Positions 1-9,124 are shown, counted from the first letter of the stretch. The stretch is DNA of 64,000 nt from Paenibacillus endoradicis (GCF_024721975.1 NZ_JANQBB010000003.1:795720-859719), one strand, 5' to 3'. Translations and numbers: made by a program. Notes: generated from the letters alone by a model not told the origin.

Positions 1-128
1 TAAATAATATGAGCCGAAACATATAACCCATTTACGCGTTATCCCGATAACACATATCAAACACGAACACTTTGTGGTATTAACTATAGAATAATTTACC
101 ATTTTCTTATGAACAAATCCACCTAAAA

Positions 129-347
129 TCATCCATCCAGCGCCCGTTTGATCTCGTATTCATAACTGAACCATCCTGCTACAATGGTTTCGGTCTGCAG
201 CATAATATCATTAAAGTACACCTCTCCAGAGCAGTTTGTGATAACTAGACGGATTGTGATGGAGCGCAGTCTGCCATAACCCTTGGAAGAGGCGTACCAT
301 AGCACATGAGGAATTAGAAATGAGTAAAGGTGATATTTGCACCACGC
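129..347 (-). pseudogene. possible remnant of a gene 3' end (left edge)
   Basis: A 72-codon open stretch on the minus strand ends in TGA at 129-131 and has no convincing start or ribosome binding site. Its last part reads like real protein, including SGEVYFNDIMLQTETIVAGW and a final EIKRALDG, and its codons are richer in G+C (CTG CAG ACC GAA ACC) than those of neighbouring genes. It gives the impression of the C-terminus of a phage-type structural protein, but this is only an impression. The rest of bases 1-431 holds no gene I can support; another minus-strand ORF over 211-402 is a competing frame. Either a decayed gene or chance. Confidence 0.25.
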
Positions 348-431
348 TCATTACGCTGACGGGAGAAGATAGCTCAATGCCATCAAGAGAACCTTTTCTC
401 ATCTAAAGGGAAGGATAGTTTCAAAAGAGAC

Positions 432-460
432 TTTACTTTACTAGTACCTTACTATACAAT
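432..460 (+). promoter_or_regulatory. promoter of the padR-like operon
   Basis: A -35 TTTACT (432-437) and -10 TACAAT (455-460) are separated by 17 bases and lie 34 bases before the PadR start codon. The -10 overlaps a candidate PadR dyad. Confidence 0.5.
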
Positions 461-476
461 GTACTTAATTATACAA
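459..476. promoter_or_regulatory. candidate PadR operator
   Basis: ATGT (459-462) and ACAA (473-476) are separated by 10 bases, one base off the ATGT-N10-ACAT dyad described for PadR regulators. It overlaps the -10 and probable transcription start of the padR-like gene, as expected for autorepression. Inference only. Confidence 0.3.
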
Positions 477-493
477 TGTTTAAGGGAGATTCC

Positions 494-832
494 ATGGAAA
501 TTGATAAAGAGATATTAAAGGGCCACATAGACACAATACTGCTCAGTCTTCTGAGGGAAAAACCGGTATATGGGTATGAGTTAGCAAGAACTGCGTTAGA
601 CCGTAGTGAAGGCGCTTTTGAGTTAAAAGAAGCAACGCTTTATTTATCTTTAAAGCGGTTGGAAAAGAATGAATTGGTTACATCGTTCTGGGGGGATTCA
701 GATAGTGGTGGTGGCAGAAGGAAGTATTATGAGTTAACAGAGACAGGGAGATTACGCTTGAAGGAAAAAAAGGCGGAGTGGCTTTTTTTTAGAACGATAA
801 TAAATCAGTTTATGGAGGGAATTGAAGAATGA
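494..832 (+). CDS. PadR family transcriptional regulator
   Basis: 112-residue DNA-binding protein. The N-terminal winged-helix domain has the PadR signatures: a start like ILLSLLREKPVYGYELA, then ATLYLSLKRLEKNELV (recognition helix), then GGGRRKYYELTETGR (wing). Family members repress small operons and respond to stress or small molecules. I start it at ATG 494, preceded by AAGGGAGA, and not at the in-frame ATG 476. It overlaps the next gene by 4 bases (ATGA), so the two are translationally coupled. PadR plus a HAAS-type membrane protein is a common two-gene module in Firmicutes. The target of regulation is unknown. Confidence 0.85.
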   Translation: MEIDKEILKGHIDTILLSLLREKPVYGYELARTALDRSEGAFELKEATLYLSLKRLEKNELVTSFWGDSDSGGGRRKYYELTETGRLRLKEKKAEWLFFRTIINQFMEGIEE

Positions 833-1731
833 GTAAACCTTCTCTAGAAGCTAACAATCAAAAGCTTATTCATAAGTATATAGATAGGCTGTGCAATAAA
901 ATGAATGAGTCTCCCCAAGAAGTTAATGAATTTCGTGAAGAGATGATTAACAACCTTATGAGTAGCGTGAAATATTGGAAGTCAAAAGGCTTAGGTGAAT
1001 CTGAAGCAGTTAGTAAAGCTTTGAACAGCTTTGGTGAACCACAAGAAATTGAAACAGAGTTGAAAACACTATACAGAATTAAGAAGGTGTTTTCAGGTAA
1101 TATACTAAAAAGCTCAATCGCTATGTTATTTTTAGGAATAATCATAGTAGGATGGTTTTTGTACTGGAATGAACTCCGTCATTATGATGTTGCAGATGAA
1201 GCTTTTGAAATTGTACTCCAGGAAGTAGGAACAGCAGAAAATCCAATCAGTGACACAATGATTAAAGAATTGGAGCAGTACATTAATAAAAGTACAAGTG
1301 TTTCAGGAGTTGTTCTACGTATACAAGAGGATACGGGCATAGCCCCTCAAGATTATCCTATACAATATAAGTATCCAGAAAATCTAAAGTTGGATAAACT
1401 TAATAACATTCCTAACAATGAATACATCTTTACCTACATTGTTCCTAGTGGAACCAATATACTTATCCCAGGCACGAACAAAGCAATAAGTATTGATGTG
1501 GGCATACATTTGTTTAATGATACGACATTCATGATAGGTATTATTTTGTTGTTTGGATATTGGATATTATTTGCAGTTTGGGCAAGTATGAATGTTTACT
1601 ATAAGGGTCATGGTAGAGCATTATTGGTAGTCTTATTTCTGCTACTAAATGTCGTTGGATACGCCCTTTATTTATTAGGGGTGAAATTAATTGGTGGTAG
1701 TACGGTAATTTGGAAGCATAGGCTAACATAA
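829..1731 (+). CDS. HAAS/DUF1700-like (permease prefix domain) membrane protein
   Basis: 300 residues. The first ~85 are helical, with DRLCNKMNESPQEVNEFREE and SKGLGESEAVSKALNSFGEP, the pattern of HAAS/DUF1700 'permease prefix' domains found next to PadR regulators. A membrane segment follows near residues 93-113, then an extracytoplasmic stretch of about 120 residues, then two hydrophobic segments near 235-255 and 260-285. It is coupled to the upstream padR by a 4-base overlap. Probably a membrane partner or sensor whose level is set by the PadR protein; the substrate or signal is unknown. Arginine codons mix AGA/AGG and CGT, unlike the CGT-biased core genes. Confidence 0.65.
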   Translation: MSKPSLEANNQKLIHKYIDRLCNKMNESPQEVNEFREEMINNLMSSVKYWKSKGLGESEAVSKALNSFGEPQEIETELKTLYRIKKVFSGNILKSSIAMLFLGIIIVGWFLYWNELRHYDVADEAFEIVLQEVGTAENPISDTMIKELEQYINKSTSVSGVVLRIQEDTGIAPQDYPIQYKYPENLKLDKLNNIPNNEYIFTYIVPSGTNILIPGTNKAISIDVGIHLFNDTTFMIGIILLFGYWILFAVWASMNVYYKGHGRALLVVLFLLLNVVGYALYLLGVKLIGGSTVIWKHRLT

Positions 1732-1787
1732 AACAGGAGCTAATAAGCCATAAAATTAGTATCTGAGTCGCTTGAAAATTAAAAAAT

Positions 1788-1825
1788 GAGCGACATAGAC
1801 AATAAAAGTAATGTCTATGTCGCTC
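1788..1825 (-). terminator. terminator of acuA-acuC
   Basis: A perfect 13-bp stem GAGCGACATAGAC / GTCTATGTCGCTC with a 12-base loop. Read on the minus strand it is followed by a T-rich run (ATTTTTTAATTTTC), so it ends the acu transcript; the plus side lacks a T-run. Confidence 0.85.
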
Positions 1826-1861
1826 AATTGAAGAGTAATGAGCAACGAAGATTAAAGCAAT

Positions 1862-3043
1862 TCAAATATCTTGTATAACTATCGCTGCTACTTGTCGATT
1901 ACGCTCGCTTATTTCGGTGCGCCTTGGCATTGGTATAATCATATGAGGTTCATCTTGCCAGTATAAAGGTAATTCATCTGTTGCATAGCTACTCCAATAA
2001 TTTCTCCATTTGTCAGGTAGCGGGAGTAGTTCGGGTTTCTTGAATTGTTCTACAAGTTCATGATCGCTCATTGCTAGCCATACATGCGACCATGCCCTTG
2101 GGACAACCCGCCATAAATCATAGCCACCGCCACCGATTGCTACCCACTTACCATTACAATATTGATGGGCAAATTGATGGATGATATTAGGGATTTGCTC
2201 GTAAATACGCATCGAACAATGAAGATGCGAAAGCGGATCATATGCATGAGCATCACAGCCATGTTGGCTAACGATCAGATCAGGTTTATAATGTTCGATC
2301 ACTTTAGTTAATGTAAGTTGAAAACATTCGAGCCATGAGTCATCTTCTGTGTAAGGATCAAGTGGCATATTGAAACAAGAGCCAAAACCATGATCAAGAC
2401 CTTTCTCATAGTGATAACCTGTGCCTGGAAATAGAAATTTACCTGTTTCATGAATGGAATATGTACATACGTTGGGATCAGCGTAAAAACTGATCTGCAC
2501 ACCATCTCCATGATGAACATCGGTATCGATATAAAGAATTTTAACTTGATGCTGTTGCTGAATATGGCGAATAGCAATAACTGCATCATTATATATACAA
2601 AAGCCTGCTGCCCGATTCTCAAAGGCGTGATGTAATCCACCGGCCAAATGGAAGGCGTGATCTGTCTCTCCCGTTATAACGGCTTCAAGCGCACTTACAG
2701 TGCCTGATACAATAGAACAGGAAGCATCATGCATCCCTTGAAAGTAAGGCGTGTCATCCCCATGTAGTCCATACTGCTCAGCGATATCAATCAGACTATT
2801 ATTCGGCGAGTCGCTACTTAAACCTTTAATAACATTTATATACTCTTGACTATGAGCCAAGGACAGTAGATGTTCGACATCAGTTATTGCAGGTTGCTGT
2901 ATCTGATCAGGTAGAAGAGCTCCGATACTTTCCAACAAACTTATCGTTAATTGATAGCGAATAGGGTGGAAAGGGTGATTACTTTGAAATTGATAGGAAT
3001 TAGCTAAAGTAGGATGAATGAAGACAGATTTTGACTTCAACAT
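1862..3043 (-). CDS. acuC: acetoin utilization protein AcuC (class I HDAC-fold deacetylase)
   Basis: 393 residues, usual length for AcuC. Histone-deacetylase fold motifs are all visible: HLAGGLHHAF, FCIYNDAVIAI, YIDTDVHHGDGVQ (zinc ligands D and H), SQHGCDAHAYDPL and AIGGGGYDL. In Bacillus subtilis AcuC removes the acetyl group that AcuA puts on acetyl-CoA synthetase, restoring its activity. It lies 39 bases downstream of acuA on the same strand and shares its terminator. An AAAGGA lies about 13 bases before ATG 3043, rather far. acuB, which separates acuA and acuC in B. subtilis, is absent here. Confidence 0.93.
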   Translation of the reverse strand: MLKSKSVFIHPTLANSYQFQSNHPFHPIRYQLTISLLESIGALLPDQIQQPAITDVEHLLSLAHSQEYINVIKGLSSDSPNNSLIDIAEQYGLHGDDTPYFQGMHDASCSIVSGTVSALEAVITGETDHAFHLAGGLHHAFENRAAGFCIYNDAVIAIRHIQQQHQVKILYIDTDVHHGDGVQISFYADPNVCTYSIHETGKFLFPGTGYHYEKGLDHGFGSCFNMPLDPYTEDDSWLECFQLTLTKVIEHYKPDLIVSQHGCDAHAYDPLSHLHCSMRIYEQIPNIIHQFAHQYCNGKWVAIGGGGYDLWRVVPRAWSHVWLAMSDHELVEQFKKPELLPLPDKWRNYWSSYATDELPLYWQDEPHMIIPMPRRTEISERNRQVAAIVIQDI

Positions 3044-3082
3044 AATTACGATCCATTCCTTTCTGCATGCTAATCAGTTTAC

Positions 3083-3721
3083 TTAATACATGAAGCGACT
3101 GCGGAAACGAACACGATCAAATCTTTCAATCGAGGGAAGAGGTACCTCTGCTCCGATTTTGACCATTAAGCAATTCGCTGGGTGAGCACAGATTTCTTCA
3201 TCATCAGTCGCATACCAAATCATATCGACGGTCTGCATTAACTTTTCCATCATCTTGCGATAATCCCACACATTTAACCCACTGCCTTCCAAATCCCAAT
3301 GCCAATAATATTCCGTCGTATAGACGATCATATTATCTAGCTGTTGTTCTGCGAAAGAAAGCTGAATCAAATCTTTGCCTAATCCAAGTCCACGATAATT
3401 ATCCGCCACTTCGATAGCTCCGAGCTCCACAAGATCAATCATTTTACCTTGAGACCAGCGTTCGTATTCGTCTGGATAATGAAACGTTACATAGCCGATA
3501 ATATGCTGATCTATTGTAGCTGTAATGATTCGACCTTCTGGCAGAGAAGCAATTTCAATTAACGCTTCATGCTGTTCTAATGGTCGCCTGAATGCATCAA
3601 GTGTTGCATCCATCGTCATGTCACGTAATTGTTCAGGAGGAATAGGTCCGGAGATTCTAATGTGTTTCTGTAAGGAAGGGATATATTTCTCAACCAACTG
3701 AAAACGCTTTCTATGCTCCAT
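3083..3721 (-). CDS. acuA: acetoin utilization acetyltransferase AcuA (GNAT)
   Basis: 212 residues, GNAT family. The acetyl-CoA binding segment is seen as ELGAIEVADNYRGLGLGKDL (R/QxxGxG/A variant RGLGLG). AcuA acetylates the active-site lysine of acetyl-CoA synthetase and switches it off. Start ATG 3721 has AAAGGGGAA upstream. It is transcribed divergently from acsA, its predicted target, and co-directionally with acuC. This layout is the known acsA/acuABC arrangement of Bacilli minus acuB. Confidence 0.92.
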   Translation of the reverse strand: MEHRKRFQLVEKYIPSLQKHIRISGPIPPEQLRDMTMDATLDAFRRPLEQHEALIEIASLPEGRIITATIDQHIIGYVTFHYPDEYERWSQGKMIDLVELGAIEVADNYRGLGLGKDLIQLSFAEQQLDNMIVYTTEYYWHWDLEGSGLNVWDYRKMMEKLMQTVDMIWYATDDEEICAHPANCLMVKIGAEVPLPSIERFDRVRFRSRFMY

Positions 3722-3759
3722 TATAGTTCCCCTTTTATATGAAAATAATTTTTATGTAA

Positions 3760-3800
3760 TCAATAATTAGTGCACAGCATAACTATATACTAATTATTGA
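3760..3800. repeat. 12-bp perfect inverted repeat in the acuA-acsA divergent region
   Basis: TCAATAATTAGT (3760-3771) and its exact complement ACTAATTATTGA (3789-3800) are separated by 17 bases. It lies between the two divergent genes, about 40 bases upstream of the acsA -10. It has no T-run, so an operator is likelier than a terminator. No matching regulator is known to me. Confidence 0.6.
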
Positions 3801-3839
3801 TAGATTGGAAATAGATAGTGCAAAGTAATATAAATATGA

Positions 3840-3867
3840 TATAATAATTACCATGTAAGCGCATTCT
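3840..3867 (+). promoter_or_regulatory. acsA promoter -10 and cre (CcpA) site
   Basis: TATAAT at 3840-3845 is followed by ATGTAAGCGCATTCT at 3853-3867, which fits every fixed position of the cre consensus WTGNAANCGNWNNCW. A cre just downstream of a -10 is the usual place for CcpA repression. acsA is a known CcpA target in B. subtilis. No good -35 is visible. Confidence 0.65.
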
Positions 3868-3902
3868 TATATCTTATATGTTTGAATTAGGAGAGTGATT
3901 CA

Positions 3903-5627
3903 ATGATTGAATTACATCAAGAGCGTATACCTGCAACGGTGACTAATGGGAATTTACAAAGCTACGAACAATCACGAAAAAATTTTTCATGGGAACAAAT
4001 CGAACAGCAACTAAGTTGGTCATCTACAGGGAAGCTCAATATGGCATACGAAGCAATTGATCGCCATGTCGAGAATGGAAAAGGAGATAAAGTTGCGTTA
4101 ATTTATAGTGATCAACAGAGAGAAGAGAGCTATACATTTTTACAATTAAGTAAGGGTAGTAATCAATTCGCCAATGCTTTAAGAAAACTTGGTATTCAAA
4201 AGGGTGAGCGAATTTTTATATTTATGCCTCGTACACCAGAATTATATATGAGTGCATTAGGTAGTTTGAAGATCGGAGCTATTGTTGGTCCGTTATTCGA
4301 AGCGTTTATGGAAACAGCAGTTAAAGATCGTCTAGCAGACAGTGAAGCGATTGCTATAGTTACAACACCTGCATTATTATCTCGGATTAAACGTGATGAA
4401 TTGCCTTCTCTGAAACATATTATCGTATTTGGTAATGATGTTGAAGAAGGCGATGGTATATTATCTTATGAGAGATTGATGGCTGAATCTAGCGATGAGC
4501 AAAATATCGAATGGGTTGATCGTGAAGATGGCATGATTCTTCATTACACATCAGGTTCGACTGGTAAACCGAAAGGTATTTATCATGTACACAATGCGAT
4601 GGTGCAACATCTTTATACAGGTCAAATCGTACTAGATTTGAAGGAAGATGATGTATATTGGTGTACCGCTGACCCAGGATGGGTAACTGGTACTTCGTAT
4701 GGTATCTTTGCTCCTTGGTTGAATGGCGTGACGAACATTGTGCGAGGCGGACGCTTTAGTCCAAGTGATTGGTATAGTGTTATAGAGAAGTATAAAGTAA
4801 CGGTATGGTATAGTGCACCAACTGCATTCAGAATGTTGATGGGAGCAGGAGATGAAATTGTTAATCAATTCGATCTAAGTAGCCTACGCCATGTACTTAG
4901 TGTAGGAGAACCATTGAATCCTGAAGTTGTTCGTTGGGGCATGAAAGTATACGAACATCGAATTCATGATACATGGTGGATGACGGAGACAGGTGCGCAA
5001 TTAATTTGTAATTATCCAAGTATGGATATTAAGCCAGGATCGATGGGTAAGCCGATTCCAGGAGTGAATGCAACGATTCTTGATGATTATGGTAATGAAC
5101 TTCCACCATACCGCATGGGTAACTTAGCCATTGCTACACCATGGCCATCGATGATGCGCAAAGTATGGAATAATGATGCCAAATACGAAGAATATTTCCG
5201 AATCGCCGACTGGTATGTTTCAGGCGACTCTGCTTATCGTGATGAAGATGGCTACTTCTGGTTCCAAGGTCGCGTTGATGATGTAATAAACACCGCAGGT
5301 GAACGAGTAGGGCCTTTTGAAGTGGAATCTAAGCTAATTGAGCATCCAGCTGTTGCTGAAGCGGGAGTGATTGGTAAGCCTGATCCGATTCGTGGGGAAA
5401 TCATTAAAGCGTTTATTGCTTTACGCGAAGGATACACTGCATCTGAGGAATTGAAAACAGAAATTGCACAGTTTGTAAAAGTGGGCTTGTCAGCACATGC
5501 TGCTCCGCGTGAAATTGAATTTAAAGATAAGCTTCCGAAGACGAGAAGTGGAAAAATAATGCGTCGAGTACTCAAAGCGTGGGAGCTTAATCTACCTACA
5601 GGTGATTTATCTACTATTGAAGACTAA
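3903..5627 (+). CDS. acsA: acetyl-CoA synthetase (acetate-CoA ligase, AMP-forming)
   Basis: 574 residues, the length of Bacillus AcsA. ANL-family motifs in order: HYTSGSTGKPKG (AMP-binding P-loop), WWMTETG (A5 motif), YVSGDSAYRDEDGYFWFQGR (A7/A8 hinge) and LPKTRSGKIMRR, whose lysine is the one acetylated by AcuA. It converts acetate, ATP and CoA to acetyl-CoA in the cytoplasm. RBS AGGAGAGTG precedes ATG 3903. Divergent from acuA-acuC, with a cre match at the promoter and a double terminator behind it. Confidence 0.95.
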   Translation: MIELHQERIPATVTNGNLQSYEQSRKNFSWEQIEQQLSWSSTGKLNMAYEAIDRHVENGKGDKVALIYSDQQREESYTFLQLSKGSNQFANALRKLGIQKGERIFIFMPRTPELYMSALGSLKIGAIVGPLFEAFMETAVKDRLADSEAIAIVTTPALLSRIKRDELPSLKHIIVFGNDVEEGDGILSYERLMAESSDEQNIEWVDREDGMILHYTSGSTGKPKGIYHVHNAMVQHLYTGQIVLDLKEDDVYWCTADPGWVTGTSYGIFAPWLNGVTNIVRGGRFSPSDWYSVIEKYKVTVWYSAPTAFRMLMGAGDEIVNQFDLSSLRHVLSVGEPLNPEVVRWGMKVYEHRIHDTWWMTETGAQLICNYPSMDIKPGSMGKPIPGVNATILDDYGNELPPYRMGNLAIATPWPSMMRKVWNNDAKYEEYFRIADWYVSGDSAYRDEDGYFWFQGRVDDVINTAGERVGPFEVESKLIEHPAVAEAGVIGKPDPIRGEIIKAFIALREGYTASEELKTEIAQFVKVGLSAHAAPREIEFKDKLPKTRSGKIMRRVLKAWELNLPTGDLSTIED

Positions 5628-5693
5628 TAATTTAAGCTAACGTTGACTAAATGATTACATGATTAATGATAACCATGAGATACCATAACATAC

Positions 5694-5730
5694 AAAAGGC
5701 ATTTGGAATGAGAAATTCCAAATGCCTTTT
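5694..5730. terminator. bidirectional terminator between acsA and the PBP gene
   Basis: Perfect stem AAAAGGCATTTGGAAT / ATTCCAAATGCCTTTT with a 5-base loop and A/T ends on both sides, between two convergent genes. Confidence 0.85.
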
Positions 5731-5742
5731 GTCTACAGTCAG

Positions 5743-5785
5743 AAGGGCTTAAGAAGCACAATGTTGCCTCTCAAGCCCTTTTTTT
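5743..5785 (+). terminator. second terminator after acsA
   Basis: AAGGGCTT (5743-5750) pairs with AAGCCCTT (5773-5780) and is followed by a T-run to 5785 on the plus strand. It backs up the previous hairpin. Confidence 0.65.
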
Positions 5786-5793
5786 AATATTTA

Positions 5794-8700
5794 TTATTGC
5801 ACAACTAATTTAGTAGATTGAGAAGATTCTCCAGTCTGGTTCTCAGCAGTGATGATATAGGCACCGCCAGGTTGAACCCCACTGTGTTCAATACTCGTTC
5901 CGTTTGTAGAACCAAGTAATTGATAATTCCCATCGTTAGCAGCACTGTAATACACATGGTAATTCGATACTTGTTCAGAAAGCGGATTAGGGCTCCAGCT
6001 TATAATCAAGTTAAGACCAGAGTATTCAGCATATAAACCACTAGGAGCTGCTGGGAGTGGTAGAGCTACAGAACCACCATTATCACCGCCATCTGGATTA
6101 GTAGGAATAGACGGGTCAGTTGGGTCTGTACCTGGATCAGTTTCAGGCATTGGATTCCAAAGGCCTGAAGTCACCGATAAGCTTGGACTAGACTGTTTCC
6201 CTACAACATCGACAGCAACGACATAGAAGCTAGTGAATTCAGCTGGATTTGTATCAACTGTAATAGAATAGCTATCTTTGCTGTAAATAATGGAATTACC
6301 GTATTTTTCGAATTCTCCATTGTTTACGGAACGGAATACCCGATATCCTACGATATCAGCAGCTTTACTATTAGAGAATGTCAATACGCCATTATTCAAT
6401 CTAACACTTGATGGTGCATCAGGTAGAGAACCATCATCCACGCGAGGGTCCGTAATAGACGGAGCATCTCGACCGGCATCAGCAGGAACGTATACAGAAA
6501 GATCACGACGACTCTCAGCTGATAGTTTAGATTGAGCATTTTTTAGATCAAGCATCAGTTGATCTAGCGGCATTTTACGAACAATGACAAGTTTTTCAAC
6601 TAACATATCTTCAGGTGTAAGTGAATTTGGAACATAATTAATACCGTTATATTCAATGACTTTCATATTGATTAACGTATCGTCAACCTTTTTCGGAATG
6701 AACTGTCTATTGAACCAATCCGTAACGACAAGACCTGCTTGTTTGTTAAGGGATGAAGGCAATAATCCACTTGTTGAAGATACAGTCGCTTTCACAATGT
6801 CATCTGGTTGTGTGAACTCTTTGTTCACGAATAACTGTGATTGCTTTTCTGTTAATTGATTCATAATAAGTGCCCAAATCGAGCGTGCTCGTGTGCGACC
6901 TGTTGTCGTTAATGTATGAGTAGGTTTCTCATAACCAGCCCATACGCCTAATGTAACATCCGGTGAGAATCCGACAAACCACACATCACCATAGCTTTGT
7001 GTAGATCCAGTTTTACCACCGAAGTCAATATCTTTATATGCTTTCAGTTGACCAGCTAAGGCGTGAGCAGTACCTGCGCCATCTGAAATTACAGTTCTAA
7101 GCATATCAGACATTAAAAAGGCACTTTGTTCAGATACGACTTGTTTAGGCATATCTTGATGTTCATACACAACTTTTCCATTTGTATCAGTAATTTTAGC
7201 AATCATGAATGCGTCGTTGAATACCCCTTTGTTAGGTATAGCACCGTAAGCATTTGTAAGTTCTTCTACGGTTACTCCGTTAAGTAGACCACCAATTACA
7301 CCGGTTTTAGCAGAGTAATCACTTTCCGCAATTGTAGTAATACCCAATTCTTTAACAAAATCAAGCGCAACAGGTATTGTAAGTTCTTCGTTATAAATTT
7401 TTAGAGCTGGAATATTCATTGACCGATTAAGCGCATTACGTGCAGTGACCAAGCCAGTAAATTTACGATTAGCGTTCATTGGAATATGGAAACCCTTTTG
7501 ACCATCTTGCAAAATTAATGGTGCATCATCAATGATACTTGCTGGTTGAATTAAACCTTTATCAATTGCAGGCAAGTATGCAGCGATCGTCTTCATCGTA
7601 GATCCTGGTTGACGAATCATTTGAGTTGCATGGTTCAGCTGTTCTTGATAGAAGTCACGACCTTCAATCATACCAAGAATAGCGCCTGTAGTATGATCAA
7701 TTAGCATAGCTCCAACTTGCTCCACACCTTTTTCTGAACTATCTGGTGTAAAGTTTTCTGGATTACTACCGATCTCTCTCATAATATCGTAGATATCTTT
7801 ATTGATCGTAGTATGAACATGATATCCGCCACGTAATAATTCTTCACGCGCGTCTTCAATTAAACTTGCATTTTCTGGTAACTTCAAATCCTCAGCTGTT
7901 AGCTCTTTGTTCTTTTGCAATAGTAATACTTTTGCTGCTTCACGCTCAGCCTCTAACATAAGGAAAGGATAAGTGTTGTATGCTTTTTCTGTTGGTTCAG
8001 CGATTGAAGCTCGAATATCAAATGCAAGCGCTGAATTATATTGGTCTTTATCAATTTTTCCAGTTTCAAGCATACGACTTAATACGACGCCTTGACGTTT
8101 GATCGCATTTTCAATACCTTTTTCATTATACTGTCCAGAACCAGTGAAGGCAGTATATGTTGATGGTAATTGTGGTAAGCCTGCAAGATACGCAGCTTGT
8201 GCAACATTAAGTTTACTCAAATCTTCAATACCGAAAATTCCTTTTGCGGCAGCTTGAATACCAAATACTTGATAACCGTTAGAACCATTACCGAAAGGCA
8301 TTTTATTTAAATAAGCTGTAATAATTTCTTCTTTTTTCAAAAATCTTTCCATTCTCAAGGAAAGGAAAATTTCTTTGATTTTTCTACTATCCGTGCGATC
8401 CAAATTAAGGAATACTCGTCGAGCGAGTTGTTGCGTAATTGTACTACCACCAGTTTGAGTGTCCTCATTAAACAGTTTTTCTTTGACGGCACGACCAAGG
8501 CCCCATACATCAATACCCGGGTGTTCAAAGAAATGGCTATCTTCAGTCGCTACTAATGCATCAATTGCGATTTGAGGGATATCATCGTATGTAACTACGA
8601 TACGATCTTCATCTGTCCGTAACTGCCCGACAAGTGTCTCATCGTTGAAATATACATAACCTGTCATAGAATACTCAGCAACTTTGCTTTGAATATAAGA

Positions 8701-8880
8701 TTGTGATCTTACATCTTCACCCTTCACATTGGCTGCGACATAACCTGCAACGACACCGCCTGCTAATAAGCCACCAAATATGACGAATAATAGAATCCAT
8801 TTGAATGTTAAGAAACTAATAAGTGCAAACCAACGCCATTTTCCATAAGGAAGTGGCTGTGATTGTTGTTCCTCATGCAT
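5794..8880 (-). CDS. class A penicillin-binding protein 1A (transglycosylase/transpeptidase) with fibronectin-type tail
   Basis: 1028 residues, bifunctional peptidoglycan synthase. Short cytoplasmic tail, membrane anchor near 20-47, GT51 transglycosylase domain with ATEDSHFFEHPGID and GGSTITQQLARR, then transpeptidase with PGSTMK (SxxK), RSMN (SxN) and GGKTGSTQ (KTG). Two fibronectin-III-like modules follow, separated by a Pro/Asp/Thr linker (PETDPGTDPTDPS). I start it at ATG 8880 (MHEEQQSQ): GAGGAGG lies about 11 bases upstream, and an extended -10 promoter at 8914-8922 sits inside the longer frame that would start at 9000. Convergent with acsA. Confidence 0.93.
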   Translation of the reverse strand: MHEEQQSQPLPYGKWRWFALISFLTFKWILLFVIFGGLLAGGVVAGYVAANVKGEDVRSQSYIQSKVAEYSMTGYVYFNDETLVGQLRTDEDRIVVTYDDIPQIAIDALVATEDSHFFEHPGIDVWGLGRAVKEKLFNEDTQTGGSTITQQLARRVFLNLDRTDSRKIKEIFLSLRMERFLKKEEIITAYLNKMPFGNGSNGYQVFGIQAAAKGIFGIEDLSKLNVAQAAYLAGLPQLPSTYTAFTGSGQYNEKGIENAIKRQGVVLSRMLETGKIDKDQYNSALAFDIRASIAEPTEKAYNTYPFLMLEAEREAAKVLLLQKNKELTAEDLKLPENASLIEDAREELLRGGYHVHTTINKDIYDIMREIGSNPENFTPDSSEKGVEQVGAMLIDHTTGAILGMIEGRDFYQEQLNHATQMIRQPGSTMKTIAAYLPAIDKGLIQPASIIDDAPLILQDGQKGFHIPMNANRKFTGLVTARNALNRSMNIPALKIYNEELTIPVALDFVKELGITTIAESDYSAKTGVIGGLLNGVTVEELTNAYGAIPNKGVFNDAFMIAKITDTNGKVVYEHQDMPKQVVSEQSAFLMSDMLRTVISDGAGTAHALAGQLKAYKDIDFGGKTGSTQSYGDVWFVGFSPDVTLGVWAGYEKPTHTLTTTGRTRARSIWALIMNQLTEKQSQLFVNKEFTQPDDIVKATVSSTSGLLPSSLNKQAGLVVTDWFNRQFIPKKVDDTLINMKVIEYNGINYVPNSLTPEDMLVEKLVIVRKMPLDQLMLDLKNAQSKLSAESRRDLSVYVPADAGRDAPSITDPRVDDGSLPDAPSSVRLNNGVLTFSNSKAADIVGYRVFRSVNNGEFEKYGNSIIYSKDSYSITVDTNPAEFTSFYVVAVDVVGKQSSPSLSVTSGLWNPMPETDPGTDPTDPSIPTNPDGGDNGGSVALPLPAAPSGLYAEYSGLNLIISWSPNPLSEQVSNYHVYYSAANDGNYQLLGSTNGTSIEHSGVQPGGAYIITAENQTGESSQSTKLVVQ

Positions 8881-8913
8881 GTTTTCACATTCCTCCTCTA
8901 GCATAACGGAAAT

Positions 8914-8922
8914 ATTATACCA
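8914..8922 (-). promoter_or_regulatory. extended -10 promoter of the PBP gene
   Basis: On the minus strand TGGTATAAT is an extended -10 about 34 bases before ATG 8880. Its position inside the longer open frame argues for the shorter protein start. No strong -35. Confidence 0.5.
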
Positions 8923-9110
8923 TAAATATGTTAGCCAAGTATATCGTTCATACAAAAGCTCATGCCCGATGGCTCCTTTATTAGTAGAAGCAATCTTCAA
9001 ATTATGACAATTTATGTATCATTAATGAAATGATTTTTTTTTTCTATATACGTTTCATTAATTAATAATTAGACGGTGTTTATAGGTCATTAGTTGCATT
9101 ATTTGGAAAT

Positions 9111-9124
9111 ATAAAGCGCTTTAT
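9111..9124. promoter_or_regulatory. AAAGCGCTTT palindrome, cre-like
   Basis: A perfect 14-bp palindrome ATAAAGCGCTTTAT in the 386-base gap between the PBP and nfeD-like genes. The centre matches the symmetrical cre core, but the flanking TG/CA are missing. The rest of the gap is AT-rich; besides this I see only the PBP promoter and the ECF-type promoter. Confidence 0.3.

Noticed and set aside
211..402. 63-codon minus-strand ORF at the left edge
   Set aside because: It has no RBS and its sequence is less protein-like than the competing minus-strand frame ending at 129.
8881..9000. 40-residue N-terminal extension of the PBP
   Set aside because: A TGGTATAAT promoter and a strong RBS lie inside it just before ATG 8880, and class A PBPs normally begin with a short tail before the anchor.
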